A stretch of 49,746 nt of DNA from Cristatella mucedo (taxonomy: Eukaryota > Bryozoa > Phylactolaemata > Cristatellidae). The notes under the pieces were generated by a model that was given only the letters and a program-made list of their open reading frames with translations, made no database searches and was not told where the DNA came from. Numbering within the stretch: the stretch's first letter is position 1; each line of letters opens with the position of its first letter. The position numbers and the translations under genes are program-made. This document shows, piece after piece, positions 33,691 through 45,448 of the stretch. Location: assembly GCA_009760855.2 (NCBI GenBank), contig WPIO01000422.1:1-49746 (forward strand). Direction: 5' to 3'.

Positions 33691-35395
33691 GGCCACTCCA
33701 AGCACTGTGTTGACTTTTACGTGTCTTATTTTTGCTGTCCTCGGATATAATCAGCACAAGAGGACTGGCTTAGCTCAAGATGTGGTGTCGCCTTTGGTCA
33801 GTGTTTTCCCATATGAAAACTTCGGTAAGCCAAAAAGAATTTCCCTGTAGCCTGAGCTCGCCCCTACAACTAATTGGCCATCCAGCCCATGAACCGTTAC
33901 TTAATACCCTGTTAACCAATCGTTTTGTTATTAGATCGTGCATATAAGCCTAGCATGAAGTGAACAGTAGAATGGGTGTCTTTACTTGGGTTCCCTCAAA
34001 GCTGCTTACTCAGCCTTACGGCCGCTGAATGGCACAGACGGCTTAACATTCAAGGCACAATTCCTACTTCGGCTCCCTCAGTGTTTCTTTCACGGGCATT
34101 GTACCGCCCGTAAACGTATCTACCTAGGCCTGCAGTCGTACTCCGCAAGAAATTTGGAAGCATTTTCTCAGCTGTTGCGGACCTTAGAAACTTGGCCGTC
34201 CTGTAGCATCGGATCATCAGCCTCCATCATTTCAGTTGTTTTATTGTGGCTTAATGAAAATAACAGTCTTCTTCTTCGGTAACAAGCTGTTCAAAGGAGG
34301 CCCTAATTAATTCCAGCTGATTGAGACTTGGGCGACTCCCTGCTCTTGTAGCTTTGAATCAACGACTAACCCGTCCGGGTACCGATTCTCGCAGAGTATG
34401 TGGTGTGACAAATTTTTTTAGTTGGTTGCTTTCGTTGTTCGTGGATCACTTGTCTATAAGACCTTGGGTTTTTCAATGGGTCGTCGTTGAAACCAGTAGC
34501 AATTACGATCCTGTCAAAGACCACAAGTCACACATAAGTGGTTTACTGACCTGCTTCTAGCGGTCTGACCTTGTTAATGGAATATTGGTTTGGACTTCTT
34601 TCTAAAAACTTTGACTCGGTCCGACCCGTTAGTAGTGTCATTTGTATGAGCAGCTGTTTTTTTTTTATCTAGTTATCACATAAACTTTCTACCCAGCTGA
34701 CCGTTTTCGTGTGCTGGTCGACCGTTTCCAATCATTACTATCTAATACGGCCCAATTGATCTCTTAACTTTTCTGATAATTTTTCTGATGTATGTGCACG
34801 GTATTATTAGCCTCGTTGACCTAGAAATTTGAAAAGCTTTGAGCTTACTCGTACATTGTGCTCAGCTTGAACGCAACTTTAGTAGTTCATTCCTGATTGG
34901 GTTGCATATTTGTGTCAGGCACCATCAACGTTGTTGAATTTTATATTTTGCAAACGTGGTAAACTTAGGCTTAGGCGACCGAGAGTACAAAAAACGAACT
35001 GCAGTGGTGTACTGTTAAAGTTAGTTTCTCGTAGGTTGATGCACCGTCCGCCGAGCTACTGCATATGCAAGCTTTGCATGTGGCATCCATCAGCAGCAGG
35101 CAGGGTTTGCATGATCCCTGTTTCAGCGCTTTATGAACTCTAGAAAGCGTCAGCCACAATTCACAGTCTAAGTTTAAGCATTTCTCTTATGTGAAAGCTT
35201 ATACGGACAATTATTCGATTTTAGGACCAATCTTCACTATGTTGCAATAGTGGTAAACTAATTAACAGTGAAACGCTGGCCATAGACGATTAAATATTAG
35301 CATATTGCCACTTTGATTAATCTTTGTGTGAAGGATTCATTGGTGAATGGAAATCACCACCACTTGGGTTAACCCGTTTATGCTTATCATCGATG
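33135..35395. other. No recognisable gene; GA microsatellite inside
   Basis: An imperfect (GA)n run lies at 33655-33691. Short frames such as 33986-34282 (98 codons, plus) carry no recognisable domain. Confidence 0.5.
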
Positions 35396-35399
35396 TGAT

Positions 35400-35545
35400 A
35401 TATAATTCATTTGTATAGCGCCCCAAGAGAACTTAATCTCAATTCAGGCGCTTCACAAATGCCTCGGGGCTCGAGCCCATTACCTCAGCCACACCTTGGT
35501 CGGGGCAAGCACCTTAACCACTGGATCAAACCAGCTTGCTATATC
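35400..35545 (-). mobile_element. tRNA-derived SINE with LINE-like 3' tail, copy 1 (antisense)
   Basis: Read on the minus strand, the head has a tRNA-like A-box region (TGATCCAGTGGTTAAGG) and a B-box-like GGCTCGAGCCC. It is followed by GAAGCGCCTGAATTGAGAT and TTAAGTTCTC, which match the LINE 3' end (GTAAAGCGCCTAG and GAGATTAAGTTCTC). A second copy lies at 43313-43465, similar by eye along its whole length. SINEs are transcribed by RNA polymerase III and moved by a partner LINE. Confidence 0.75.
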
Positions 35546-35549
35546 TTGC

Positions 35550-38500
35550 CGAAAAGCTCCACTGCAACGCAGATCATTGTCTGCGTTTATTTCCTATATC
35601 GCAATGCCCACCAAACGCCTCACTCCTCTTTGGTTGCCACACTCAAATGTTAGCTGCAACCTCCATTCAGTAAATAAATACGGAATTTTTGAAGATACCT
35701 GATTCGAATATCTAGTTTGAAATTTGAATAGCAAAAATAGCTGCATCAGAATTTTGAGATTGTAATAAGTAGTTCTATCATGAGCAAACTTTAGTGAGAT
35801 TTGTATATGGTTGACTCATGGTCGCCCTCCCTGGGTAATGCTAATACACTAATAAAAGTCACAAACGTCGTCTATCCCGATGAGTGCAGGCTTATTATTT
35901 TCAACCTGATCTTGAGAAAAAGGTCACATACTCGTTCTTCATTTGTCTTAACATAAATGACCTCTTACTATTTTAGCCAGTCGGCTTCAGAAACAACGAA
36001 AAACTTCCCTGTTTCCTGAAAACCAATTTACTTTGATCTTAAAACTCATTATTATGTACTTCTTGGCCTGTCTCTTTAAAAGTTTAGTTATATTCGTTCG
36101 TCAGTAAAATCTAGAACGCAAATGTAAAATTTCGCAAGAGACCTAGATTTATAGGAAAAACTTACTTTCTTGAAAAATGAGTTACAATTCTGAGTGGCTA
36201 AAGATTGGAATTTACATATACTTTCCAGAATTTTGTTCAGTCCATTGTTGTGCACAGAGGTGTCCAAATGGTTTCTTAAATTTTATTGTATACCTCACTT
36301 GCCCATATTATGGGAATATTGGTTCAATCGGCTCCGAGATAATCCTCCATACATCTACTCTAAAAAAGACCAGCTGAAATAATCCTGAAATACTATCTCT
36401 CAATTATTAGCCAACGGAGTCTTCTGTAAAACAAAATACTCATCAAAAGAAAATACTCATCGTGTAGCTTCTACGAAAGCAAGGCTTGTCAGAACTTAAA
36501 AAGTCACAGAATGTCAACTACCGGCGGTAGCTTAATGATTTAACAAACAAATTCACGGTTAAAGCGGTTTAATCCGGTAATTGCTAACCATCTTGTTTGA
36601 GGTAGGGCCGATTGGCATATGAAGCTTCCTTTTTATTAAATATTTATGGCCAGATATGTTAATGCTGGCCAGCAATGCTGCCGGTGTAGAGCTAAAACTT
36701 TGCTTTTGATTTCTCAAAAAGTAATGTCATATAATCAGAACGAGTTACTAGGTATTTTGGATACAGTCTGATTAGTCTTAGGTGCAGCATTGTTGCACTT
36801 TATGATAAGTAGGACTTTGGCATTCGTTGCAACTGTATGGGAGAATTTATAGAGCGTGACCTTGGGTCTTGATTACGTTAAGATAGAGAACTATTCGCCC
36901 GCGAAGGGTAATCACTGACTTAACTATAGCTTTTTCTTAAAGCCATCTCGACCGAACTTTAGTAATGCAGGAGTCCATATACTCTCACTAGCTGGTCAGC
37001 TGATAAAGCCAGCATTCAAATTTAGCAAAAGTTCTAGGTAATTAACAGTCTTGCTACTTTCTAGTTGATGAAATAAAGTTCTTGGAGCCACTGGAAACCT
37101 AACTGGAAAACGATACAGAATAATGTCCACTAGAGCCTATTCTTTATATAGGGTAAGCCTAACTGTCGTCTGAGTTGACCTTGAAGAAATCAGTTCACAA
37201 TATATGACAAATATTCTAGGATCACAGGAAGCTTCGACGGACGTTTGATTGGGTAGGGCCGCCTTTCTCTGCCTATAGCTAATGCCCAAGCCTTGAATTT
37301 TAAAAATTTGAGCAAATAACCCAACGCAATAACAATTTATTAAGTTTTACATTAGAGTAACTTCTTCAAAATTGTGTATGTGTCGTGTTTACTGAGCATT
37401 TTTAAGCCAATTCTTGCGATTATCTATCCTAGCTGAGGTCTCTGGTTCTTGCTGGGTATTACTCCCTTTCATGTGGTTATTACTGACACTTATTCCGTTA
37501 ACTAATAAGTCCAGAACTTACTGTGCATGCCCCCCCTGATAGTAATTTTTTCTTTATCAGCTCACATACCAGCGAACTTGTTCACGATTGAGGAGAGTCG
37601 TGAGTCGTTTTCTAGTTGTCTGACTCAACTACTAGCATTAGTATCAGCTCGTAGTATCAAAAAATCGTGGTGCCTTTTTTACATAGAAACTTTTGGTATC
37701 AAATCTTTTTGTTCTCAGGTACATAATGACTGTGCTACTTCTAAAAAACCTTCTATTTCTTTCGATATTGTCACGAGTTGCTTTTACTTATGCGTCCGCC
37801 AGTTCTTTGATGTTACTTCTACCTCCCTTACTTGCTCTGCGTTCAATTATTATAACCCAGAAGTTTTACTTTACCGGTTTGGATGGATTAGGATAGTTGA
37901 CTGCAGAACTCTAATTTTTTTATGTCATGCCATATTTGGAGGGAGGAAGACCAAGAAACCCTACTTCTCTTCCCCGTAGTTTTTTGTAAGTTAAACTGCA
38001 CTACTTGTTTTTCTAGTCAGCAAAGCTGAGGCAGTGCACCGAGCCGTAGTAGGTCAACTTATAAACAGAGCATGGCACTGTCATAACGGCAGTTGGTATA
38101 TAATGTTTGATGGAGCTGATTAGAGGTCTTCCATAATTATTCTTAGCCTAATTATTTGGCTAAATATTTATGCATAGGAGTCAGTCGCCATCGTAGAGTA
38201 CTTTAATGTAGATATTGTCTATGTTTTTTGTGATTGTAGCCCAAAGCAGTCAGCGGCTTGAAATTTCTGTTAACTACCCTTATGTTTTGGTTCGAAGCAA
38301 CGAGCAATAATGACTAAGGGAGCTACAATATGTGCATATGTATGCATGCACTCATATCTGTTGTTATATAGGTGTATCGAGGTGTTTTCCTTCAATTTTG
38401 CTGAATAATGGCAGTTGCTACTTTCACACTGCTTGTAGTCATTTTTGTTTGTAAGTTCCAAATCAAATGCTTAACAAGTATGACGATTCTATACAGTCAG

Positions 38501-38920
38501 GATGGCTTACTGATTACTTTGGTGGAGCATAGTTTATAGCACACTCTGCCAGTATTCCTTTATGGGGGCTTCCTAAAATTAGTGATGCAGTTATTTGATA
38601 GAAAAGTAAAATGCTGCCTTGCCTTAATTTAAAGATCCCTTTAAAACTATGTCATTAAGCTGAAAGCAATAAACTTAAAGAAGCTCTCGGCTTCCATTAC
38701 GAGCTAGTTATCTCTAAAAGTAATTTCCTTACTTTCTATGTTACTCTCATTATTTCCTTAGCTGTCAAGTATAGCTGAGTGTTTGACACCATTACATATA
38801 TATTCACTATTTTTTTCTTTGAGAATTGCTGTTCAGCCGAGGAGCGTTAAGATGTGTGCCAATACATCATGGGAATAAGTAAGGGCAAACAAGTGCTGCC
38901 TTTATCTGTGCAAGCTCGTA
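35550..38920. other. No confident gene
   Basis: AT-rich throughout; apart from the 150-codon frame listed separately I see nothing to support. Confidence 0.45.
37527..37979 (+). CDS. 150-codon ORF from ATG, unknown; may be chance
   Basis: An uninterrupted ATG-to-TAG frame of 150 codons lies in T-rich DNA. The product is rich in Ser, Phe, Leu and Cys, without repeats, a clear signal peptide or recognisable motifs. T-rich sequence lowers the stop frequency, so a chance frame is likely. It has no visible repeat relationship with other parts of the window. Confidence 0.12.
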   Translation: MPPLIVIFSLSAHIPANLFTIEESRESFSSCLTQLLALVSARSIKKSWCLFYIETFGIKSFCSQVHNDCATSKKPSISFDIVTSCFYLCVRQFFDVTSTSLTCSAFNYYNPEVLLYRFGWIRIVDCRTLIFLCHAIFGGRKTKKPYFSSP

Positions 38921-38929
38921 TAGCTTTGC

Positions 38930-39560
38930 GTTCACTCCCTAAGCTAGACAATTTCTAGTCCTTCGTCGTGCCGTCGGACACTGCCGTCAGTTTCTTGGGC
39001 CCGGGTTGCCGCTAGCGTCGACTACGTCGTGGGCAATTAAAATGACAGATCCGGCTAAATCAGCCGGATTGTGGGTAATAATTGTTATTCGAAGTTATGC
39101 GACACTACAACAGTATACCGCGGAAACTTTCTAAATAACCGATGCCCCCTGCGATCGTCAAGCAGTCAGGATTCGAAACTAGTGGGGCGTCAGCATTAGA
39201 GCCGATTTAAGGCCTAGGCCAGCGAAACGCTGGTGCACGTAGTGGCTACTGTCGAAGCCTGCAACCGTCGGCTGCTGTCTAATAGATTCATCTGCTTAAC
39301 GGATATGGACTTGCCAAGCCAAGTTATGAGCGCTCTTCCTCTCTGCTGCGTTCCAGCTACAGCCAGCGTAGCTGCGTATATCGGTGCTTCACCTACATGT
39401 AACTAGCCGTGCTACAAGATTGAGGCTTCGCCGGTATTCGTAGAGAGTCGGCTGCCATTACCGCTGTTACGACTCCTGGGTTGGCGGCCTAGACCAGACC
39501 GGACGTGGAAGCGAGGCGAGCGTTAGCACAAAGACAACAGAACGTACTTGGACACAACGA
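38930..39560. other. CpG- and GC-rich island, unidentified
   Basis: Locally much richer in CpG than the flanks (for example CGTCGTGCCGTCGG near 38964 and CTAGCGTCGACTACGTCGT near 39012). It includes a perfect hairpin at 39049-39069 (ATCCGGCT, 5-base loop, AGCCGGAT). No long open frame. It could be a CpG-island promoter or a younger repeat; I cannot decide. Confidence 0.4.
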
Positions 39561-39564
39561 AATT

Positions 39565-40645
39565 CATTCTCCACTTGCCTTGAGCACCTAAATACCTTGC
39601 TACCGCTAGCTGTCGTTCATTTTTTCCTAAGAATGATAGGAGTATCAAGCCGTATAGAAAATCAGGTATACACCTGCGAGGCAGATATTGCATAAGCATG
39701 AACCAGGCTGAATGCAAGCCAAAGTTATCGAAAGATGGAGACCTGCTAAGACGCTGGAGCTAACGGACACACTGTTGTGGTGTTTTTAAAAAGTGCTAAT
39801 TATCGGGCTGAATGTCTAATGCTTGCACTTAAGTGACTAGTATGCTGTTCCATCAACGGATCAGCATGCCAAACGCACCAAGAACGACGTTGCATTATAT
39901 TTTTGAGCGATGACTCGTGGAAAATTAAATTACCGTGTGGCTCGTGAAATCCAATAATGTATACTACTCAATCGAAATTCGCTTTAATAAAATATACTGC
40001 CAGTAGTTTTTCACCTCACTATAGCGTTAGAACGCACAACTCTGTTAGCAAGGAATGCAGCTATCGTCGCAAGCAACGCAATCCTACAGAGTCACTTGCA
40101 TAATTGAGCTAGTAGACTACTTTTAATTGACGGCTGCTGCAGTCCACTTAGCTGCTTCATCACAGTCTCCACTAAATCCGTAAAGTGTGTCACTGCGAGT
40201 TGACTATAACCGACCACATTAGCTACCCTGGTTTGACCTTTTTTGCAACGTAATGTACTTTATCTCTGTCTGCATCTCCACAAAGCCACAAAGACTATGT
40301 GCGTGTGATGCAGGAGAGGGTTGTATAGCACACTCGCAGCCTGAGCGGCTTTCGGTACGCATTTGGTAGCCAGCAGACTTTGTCTCGCTCACTAAAGAGA
40401 ACGGGGGAAGAATGACTGAGTCAGGAGAGCAGTTAAGGTAAAGTAGTGTGGTAATGTGGTAGTGTGGTAATAGAAGCTCCGGACGGCTGAAAATGATGGG
40501 CCATAGTCGGTAGCAGGAGTGTTTTGCTACTTGCTCGCCTCGAACGTTCAAAAGGAAATCTTCGTTTATGTGCATATGCCGATTTCACAGTTCCACTTGA
40601 CGTCTTCCAATGGGCCGATAAGCCGTATGGCTCATGAAAAGTACC
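39565..40645. other. No recognisable gene
   Basis: A minus-strand frame of 118 codons at 40219-40575 has no domain I know. Confidence 0.4.
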
Positions 40646-40649
40646 AAGA

Positions 40650-40972
40650 TAGATTTTATCTCGATACTTTATAAAAATGCACGATTGCCTTCATTTAATC
40701 TCTCCACAGAGTCAGCATTGCTTCATGTGTACAACGATCTTCTTAAGGATTCAGGCATGGCTAGATTATCTCTGCTCGTTTTGTTCGATCTTTCGGCAGC
40801 TTTTTACTATCGATCATCGGATCCTTCTTCAGCGACTCTCATCTCGCCTGGAGATCACGGGCTCTGCAATGGTTCAAATCCTATTTCAGTGGGAGATCCA
40901 GAGTTTTAGGAAATTCTGAAATCTGGGGCACCCCAGAGCTCGGTGCTTGATTCTGTTCTTTTCTCGATTTGT
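40650..40972 (+). mobile_element. CR1/L2-like LINE, sense, first part (RT motif A region)
   Basis: Encodes STESALLHVYNDLLKDSG and SLLVLFDLSAAF, then RT sequence with frameshifts up to GLCNGSNPISVGDPEF and a broken GAPQSSVL-like box. Cut at 40973 by an antisense copy; it continues at about 41596. Confidence 0.85.
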
Positions 40973-41595
40973 AATAATAATAATAATAATAATAATATTG
41001 CACTTGATAAAGCGCCCTCAGAGAACTTAATCTCTTTCTAGGCGCTTTACATTTGCTGCAAAGTGATACGCAATAGAATATTAAGTAAAATCATGCTTGA
41101 AAAACAAACAAAATGAATAACATGGTTAGGGGTTACATGCACTGGGTCAGCATACAAATGTGGTTAGTGGCAGCATGAACAGTGTCAGCACGCATAAGCA
41201 CATCGAGGACGAATCACAAGGACCCACTAAATGCTGTCCTAAATAGGTATGTTTTTAAGTTTCTTTTAAATGTGGTCAGGTCAGGGGATGTTCTGATGCA
41301 GGTCGGGAGGGAGTTCCAGGCTGTGGGAGCATACGAGCTAAATGCACGGTCTCCAAAGGATTTAAGGTTTGTACGAGGTATTTCTAGACTGTTGGATTCC
41401 GAAAAGCGAGTGGTACGATGCTTTGCCTGATGGGGTAGTATATCTGAAAGATAGGCTGGAGCCATAGAATGAAGAGACCTAAAAGTGAGCGACAAAACCT
41501 TGAAGTCAATCCGTTGCTTGACTGGTAACCAGTGCAGGTCGGCGAGAAGTGGAGTAATGTGGCAACTGCGACGCTCACGACAGACAAGCCTAGCT
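40973..41595 (-). mobile_element. Nested antisense LINE 3' end, relatively young
   Basis: It starts with a (TAA)n tail at 40973-40997 and GCGCCCTCAGAGAACTTAAT. The minus-strand frame 41214-41495 preserves 93 codons of the LINE C-terminus without a break (MAPAYLSDILPHQAKHRTTR, NSLPTCIRTSPDLTTFKRNL). This is the best preserved C-terminal region in the window. It is truncated at the 5' side near 41595 and inserted into a sense copy of its own family. Confidence 0.88.
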
Positions 41596-42655
41596 CTTCT
41601 TCTTGCAAGCTCAATCTAGGCTTTCACTTCACTGTGGATGAAACTAATTTTAATTTTGCTTTAAACCCCCCACCTCTCTGAACGTGGAATTATCTTACCT
41701 TCATTACACCATGTATTGATGACATCCACACATGGACGGTGGCAAATTTTTCAAAACTAAAGAGTAAATCTAACTTACACGTTATGGGAAACCAAGTGGG
41801 ACTGAGAAATCGGAAAGGCTGACGGTACAAATCGGCTGGGCCAGCATATCTCCTGTTGAATCTGCACGAAATCTAGGTGTCATGTTCCGAAGCGCCCGTT
41901 TGTTAGACGGCCACATCAGTTCCACAGTCAAGTCTGCCTACTTTCAGCTACGTAACGTTTCTAGCATTCGGGTTTGTTTGGATAAGGATATAAAAACTAA
42001 GTTGGTTCATGCATTTGCGACATTCCGTCTTGACTTCAGTAACTCACTGATTGCTTGCCTAGTGGCATGTTTAATCATGTGCTTATAGCTGGTGCAAAAC
42101 TCAGCAACTAGGCTTGTCTGTCTTGAGCGTTGCAGTCGCCACATCACACAGCTTCTCGCCGACCTGCACTGGCTACTAGTCAAGCAACTGATTGACTTCA
42201 AGGCTATGTCGCTCACTTTTAGGTCACATCATTCTTTGGCTCCTGCCTAACTTGAAGATCTACTTACCCCCAGGCCAAGCATCGCACCACATGCTTTTCT
42301 GAATCTAAGAGTTTACCAATACCTCGTACTAAACTCAAATCCTTTGGAGATCGTGCATTTAGTTTGTATGCTCCCAAAACCTAGAACCCAACTTCCGTCA
42401 GGATGTCCCCTGACTTGATCACAGAAAGAAATTACTAACGTACCTATGTGTGACATCATTTAGTGAATCCCTGTGATTAGTCTTCAATGTTCTAATGCAG
42501 GCTGACACTGTGCATCCTGCTACTAACCATACTTGCATGTTGACCCTGTGCTGATTGTGTTTCCTCTGCAGTAAATGTAAAGCACCTAGTTAGAGATTTA
42601 TTTGCCAGAGGGAACTTTATCAGGTGATTTTTTATTAATATTATTAGGATAGTAC
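41596..42655 (+). mobile_element. CR1/L2-like LINE, sense, second part (RT palm to tail)
   Basis: It resumes at AAGCTCAATCTAGGCTTTCACTTC, the region just before the RT catalytic box (drifted here), then ISPVESARNLGVMF, KSAYFQLRNVSSIRVCLDKD, KLVHAFATFRLDFSNSL and the 3' UTR. It ends with GTAAAGCACCTAGTTAGAG and an ATT-rich tail near 42630-42655. About 25-30 bp of target sequence appear lost at the nested insertion. Confidence 0.82.
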
Positions 42656-42659
42656 CATT

Positions 42660-43310
42660 TTGTGCACTCTAGGATCGTAAAAATGAGATTCATACCCTGA
42701 GTCATTCTGAAGATAATAGGTTGGGCTAGGTTGCCATTTTTATATCTCGAGCTCAATTGTGAAATGCCTATTTTGTCGTGCATGCAGATCTTTCCGAGAT
42801 TGCATATGTCTTGTATTCAACTATGTCTGGAGCAGTCGCATGTTTATTTTCTTCCGGGTATCAGTTAAGTAATCCATTCTAATTCCATTACCCTCCCAGC
42901 TTGGAGGCTCATAATGCGTAACGCTCAGCTACCATTATTTAGTTTGAGGTGGAAGACGGTTTTATTTGTGCTCTAGTTTGGTCCACTGCGATTGGTTAAA
43001 TAATTAGTCAGTTCTAATGTGCCGCTTTGGGGTTTAATTTCTGCCACGACTTTTGAGCTCCGCTTGCAGTTCATTAGACCGATTCTGGCTCATTTTAGCC
43101 GGCCTTGGTCGGTTCAAACTTGTCATAGGATCCAGCTTCTTTCAGATGTCTCCCGTAAAAATTTCACGAGGCTATAATTGCACGGCATGGCAAAGTAAAG
43201 ACCACGTGGAATATATCCTCAGAATCAAACCTGAGCCATTATCAAATAGTATCTTGCTGAAAATGTGCAAGTAGCTGAAGCTGTAATCTTCATACAGCCG
43301 CTGCACAATG
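42660..43310. other. No recognisable gene
   Basis: Nothing supportable on either strand. Confidence 0.5.
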
Positions 43311-43312
43311 AA

Positions 43313-43465
43313 TATAATTCATTTACATAATTCATTTGCATAGCCCCCTGAGAGAATTTAACCTCTACTTAGGCGCTTTACATATGCCTCGGAGCTCGAG
43401 CCTATGACCACAGCCAGACCTTGGTCGGGGCGAGCACCTTATCCGCTTTGCTAAACTAACTGACG
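43313..43465 (-). mobile_element. tRNA-derived SINE with LINE-like 3' tail, copy 2 (antisense)
   Basis: Collinear with 35400-35545: TTCATTTGCATAGC, TAGGCGCTTTACATATGCCTC, GAGCTCGAGCCTATGACC, ACCTTGGTCGGGGCGAGCACC. The left end carries a duplicated ATTCATTT motif (ATAATTCATTTACATAATTCATTT), probably the simple tail. Confidence 0.75.
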
Positions 43466-43469
43466 TAGC

Positions 43470-44720
43470 TACACAACCCAACTGAAGTAATCTGTAATCT
43501 GTAATTTAATATAACGTGCGATGCCGACGTCTAGCGTTGCCTTTGTAAAAATGCGTGCAAAAGAGCAAGTTCGTCATTAGATCGTGGACCTGAGTGCAGA
43601 GTCGGCCAGGCCTATTTCTACGACCATTCACACCCGAAGGTTATCAAGGTTGAGTACGATGACATGTTTCAACAATATGTTAACTCTGCACGCATAATGT
43701 CGCTCCGTGAACTATGGATGTTTACAAAAGTTAGACTAATAGTGGTAAAGAAAGAGTAGTCAATATTATGCTCAATCAGCGACAACGAGCTAGCGACTGC
43801 GAAAGTAATCACTCGTGTATGGCAACTGTTTCGGCCGAAGACTTTGAGCAGGCTCGGTATAAGCTTATTGCTGATAAAGCAGATGCCCACTTTTATGTTT
43901 ACGTCTGGCCGACTATGTTCAAAGAGGTCTAGTGAGACCAGGCTCTTTCGTTACATCATTGGCTGGTCAGATGCAAATTAAGTGGACTTCGTCAATAAGT
44001 TTTTCGGTAGTCATTAGCACTTTATTCGCTGATATTTCACAAGCATTCTGATGTTACAGGTTTGCAGGCTAGCTCAGCATTTAGCAGTGTGGATCTCTCC
44101 ACGTACCTCATCTCTCTACACAGCGGTTTTAGCCCGTCGGTTCTGTGCTCGCACTGCACAAACGTGGTCGTGGGTTCACGTGCTGTGCTGTAGGAGACTC
44201 TCCATAGCAGCCTTCTGCGATAGCCGCCGATGCACTTGGGCTGCTGTATGCAAGTGGTTTAAAGATGCTAACCTTCACCTTTACTTTGCTCTGGCAGTAG
44301 AAATGCCATCGCAGCCAGTTTCTTTTGTGGGCAATGCCATATTGAAGGGACGATATTGAATAAGTCTTGTGAAAGGCAGTGACTGTATTTCTAAAGTATC
44401 CAACGTGAGTACTTCTCCGGTATCAATTTGTAAAGCAAATTTTCCTTGCTGATACGACCTCCAAAAATATATTAACAAGCAAGTGATGTCCAGTTTATAA
44501 CTTATATCACGGCGACGCAAGTAAGTTGGCGTCTGTTGCAGTCCTACATTAGTATTCATTTGTACGTTCGACGAGTTTGCTAGAGCACCTTTGTGGTCAG
44601 CTAAAACCGAGACCTTCTAGCCGAAATTTGAAGGCCGTAAAAATATAAGCCGCGAGAGCTCTATAGCACGCTAGAGTAGTAGTGAGGACACTTGAGCAGT
44701 AACTTGTGAGATGTTGGGCT
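43470..44720. other. No confident gene
   Basis: A 102-codon frame at 44051-44359 starts with ATG and is GC-richer than its flanks, but it has no recognisable domain and no splice support. Confidence 0.4.
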
Positions 44721-44724
44721 CAAT

Positions 44725-44960
44725 ACTAGCTCACGCCGACTTACTATCTTCGTCTGCCGACTGTTGCACATCCTTTGCAACCGTCCTGAGCTGCTACTTG
44801 CATGATGCTCACTACTTCAACTGCTCCCGAGACTCGGCTATGCCTCTCGCGTTCTCTTTGTTGCGTTTGATTCACTTTGCTGGCCGCGGAATGTGCACAG
44901 AAAGACATTTAAGCTTTGCGTGGGCAATACAAAATCCTCCTTCATAGTGTTGCTAGACTT
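44725..44960 (+). repeat. Repeat family 2, copy 2
   Basis: Collinear with 29805-30030 through CTGCCGACTGTTGC, GTCCTGAGCTGCTACTTGCA, ACTCGGCTATGC and CTTTGTTG words. About 320 bp upstream of the DED-like exon. Confidence 0.5.
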
Positions 44961-45278
44961 CGGGTGTGGGGTCGTCCTAGATATACGGACTAGTGAAGCG
45001 AGACTTGATATTTGAGTACATCTGACCTTTTATTGTGGAGATTGAGTTGTGAGAAAAAAAATGACTAGTGTCCAGTCGTTCTTCATTGCTTATTAAAGGA
45101 TGGCAAAACACATGACTGGCAAGATAATTTTGGAACTCCACACTGTTTGCATGTGAGATCCTTAAAGTTGGTAGAATTGTAGCTGTTGCTGCAATACAGC
45201 GTTGGATTTTGTTAAATAAAAATATATTTGCATTTACTTTTTTGCTTAACCAACAAGGTGTTTAATCTCTTCTTTTAG

Positions 45279-45448
45279 AAGTGCATTCCTCACCATCTGT
45301 GGCGGCAGACAAGAAAGAACTGCACGATGCTATCCGTGCAAGTAGTTATCAAATTACTGAACGCTTGTCATTGGAACAGACCAAGAAGATCGCACTTTAC
45401 ATGTACTCAAAAAAAGCACTGGGATATTCAGAGCTTGAGACGATAATG
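45279..45448 (+). CDS. Internal exon candidate with a death-effector-like helix pattern
   Basis: A strong acceptor (pyrimidine-rich stretch ending in TTTTAG at 45278) is followed by an open frame and a donor ATG|GTAAAA at 45448/45449. The exon is 170 nt: two leading bases, then 56 codons, ending in phase 0. The peptide is helix-rich and charged. Its middle, ITERLSLEQTKKIAL and then GYSELETI, resembles helices 1-3 of death-effector domains (pattern I-x-E-x-L, basic residues, then K/E-L-E-x-I). DEDs are adaptor folds in apoptosis and immune signalling. Only about half of such a domain would fit here, so the rest should be in a following exon. It needs a phase-1 upstream exon, which is how the ROCO exon at 20752 ends. 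The DED reading is a visual impression; death domain or CARD are alternatives. Confidence 0.5.
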
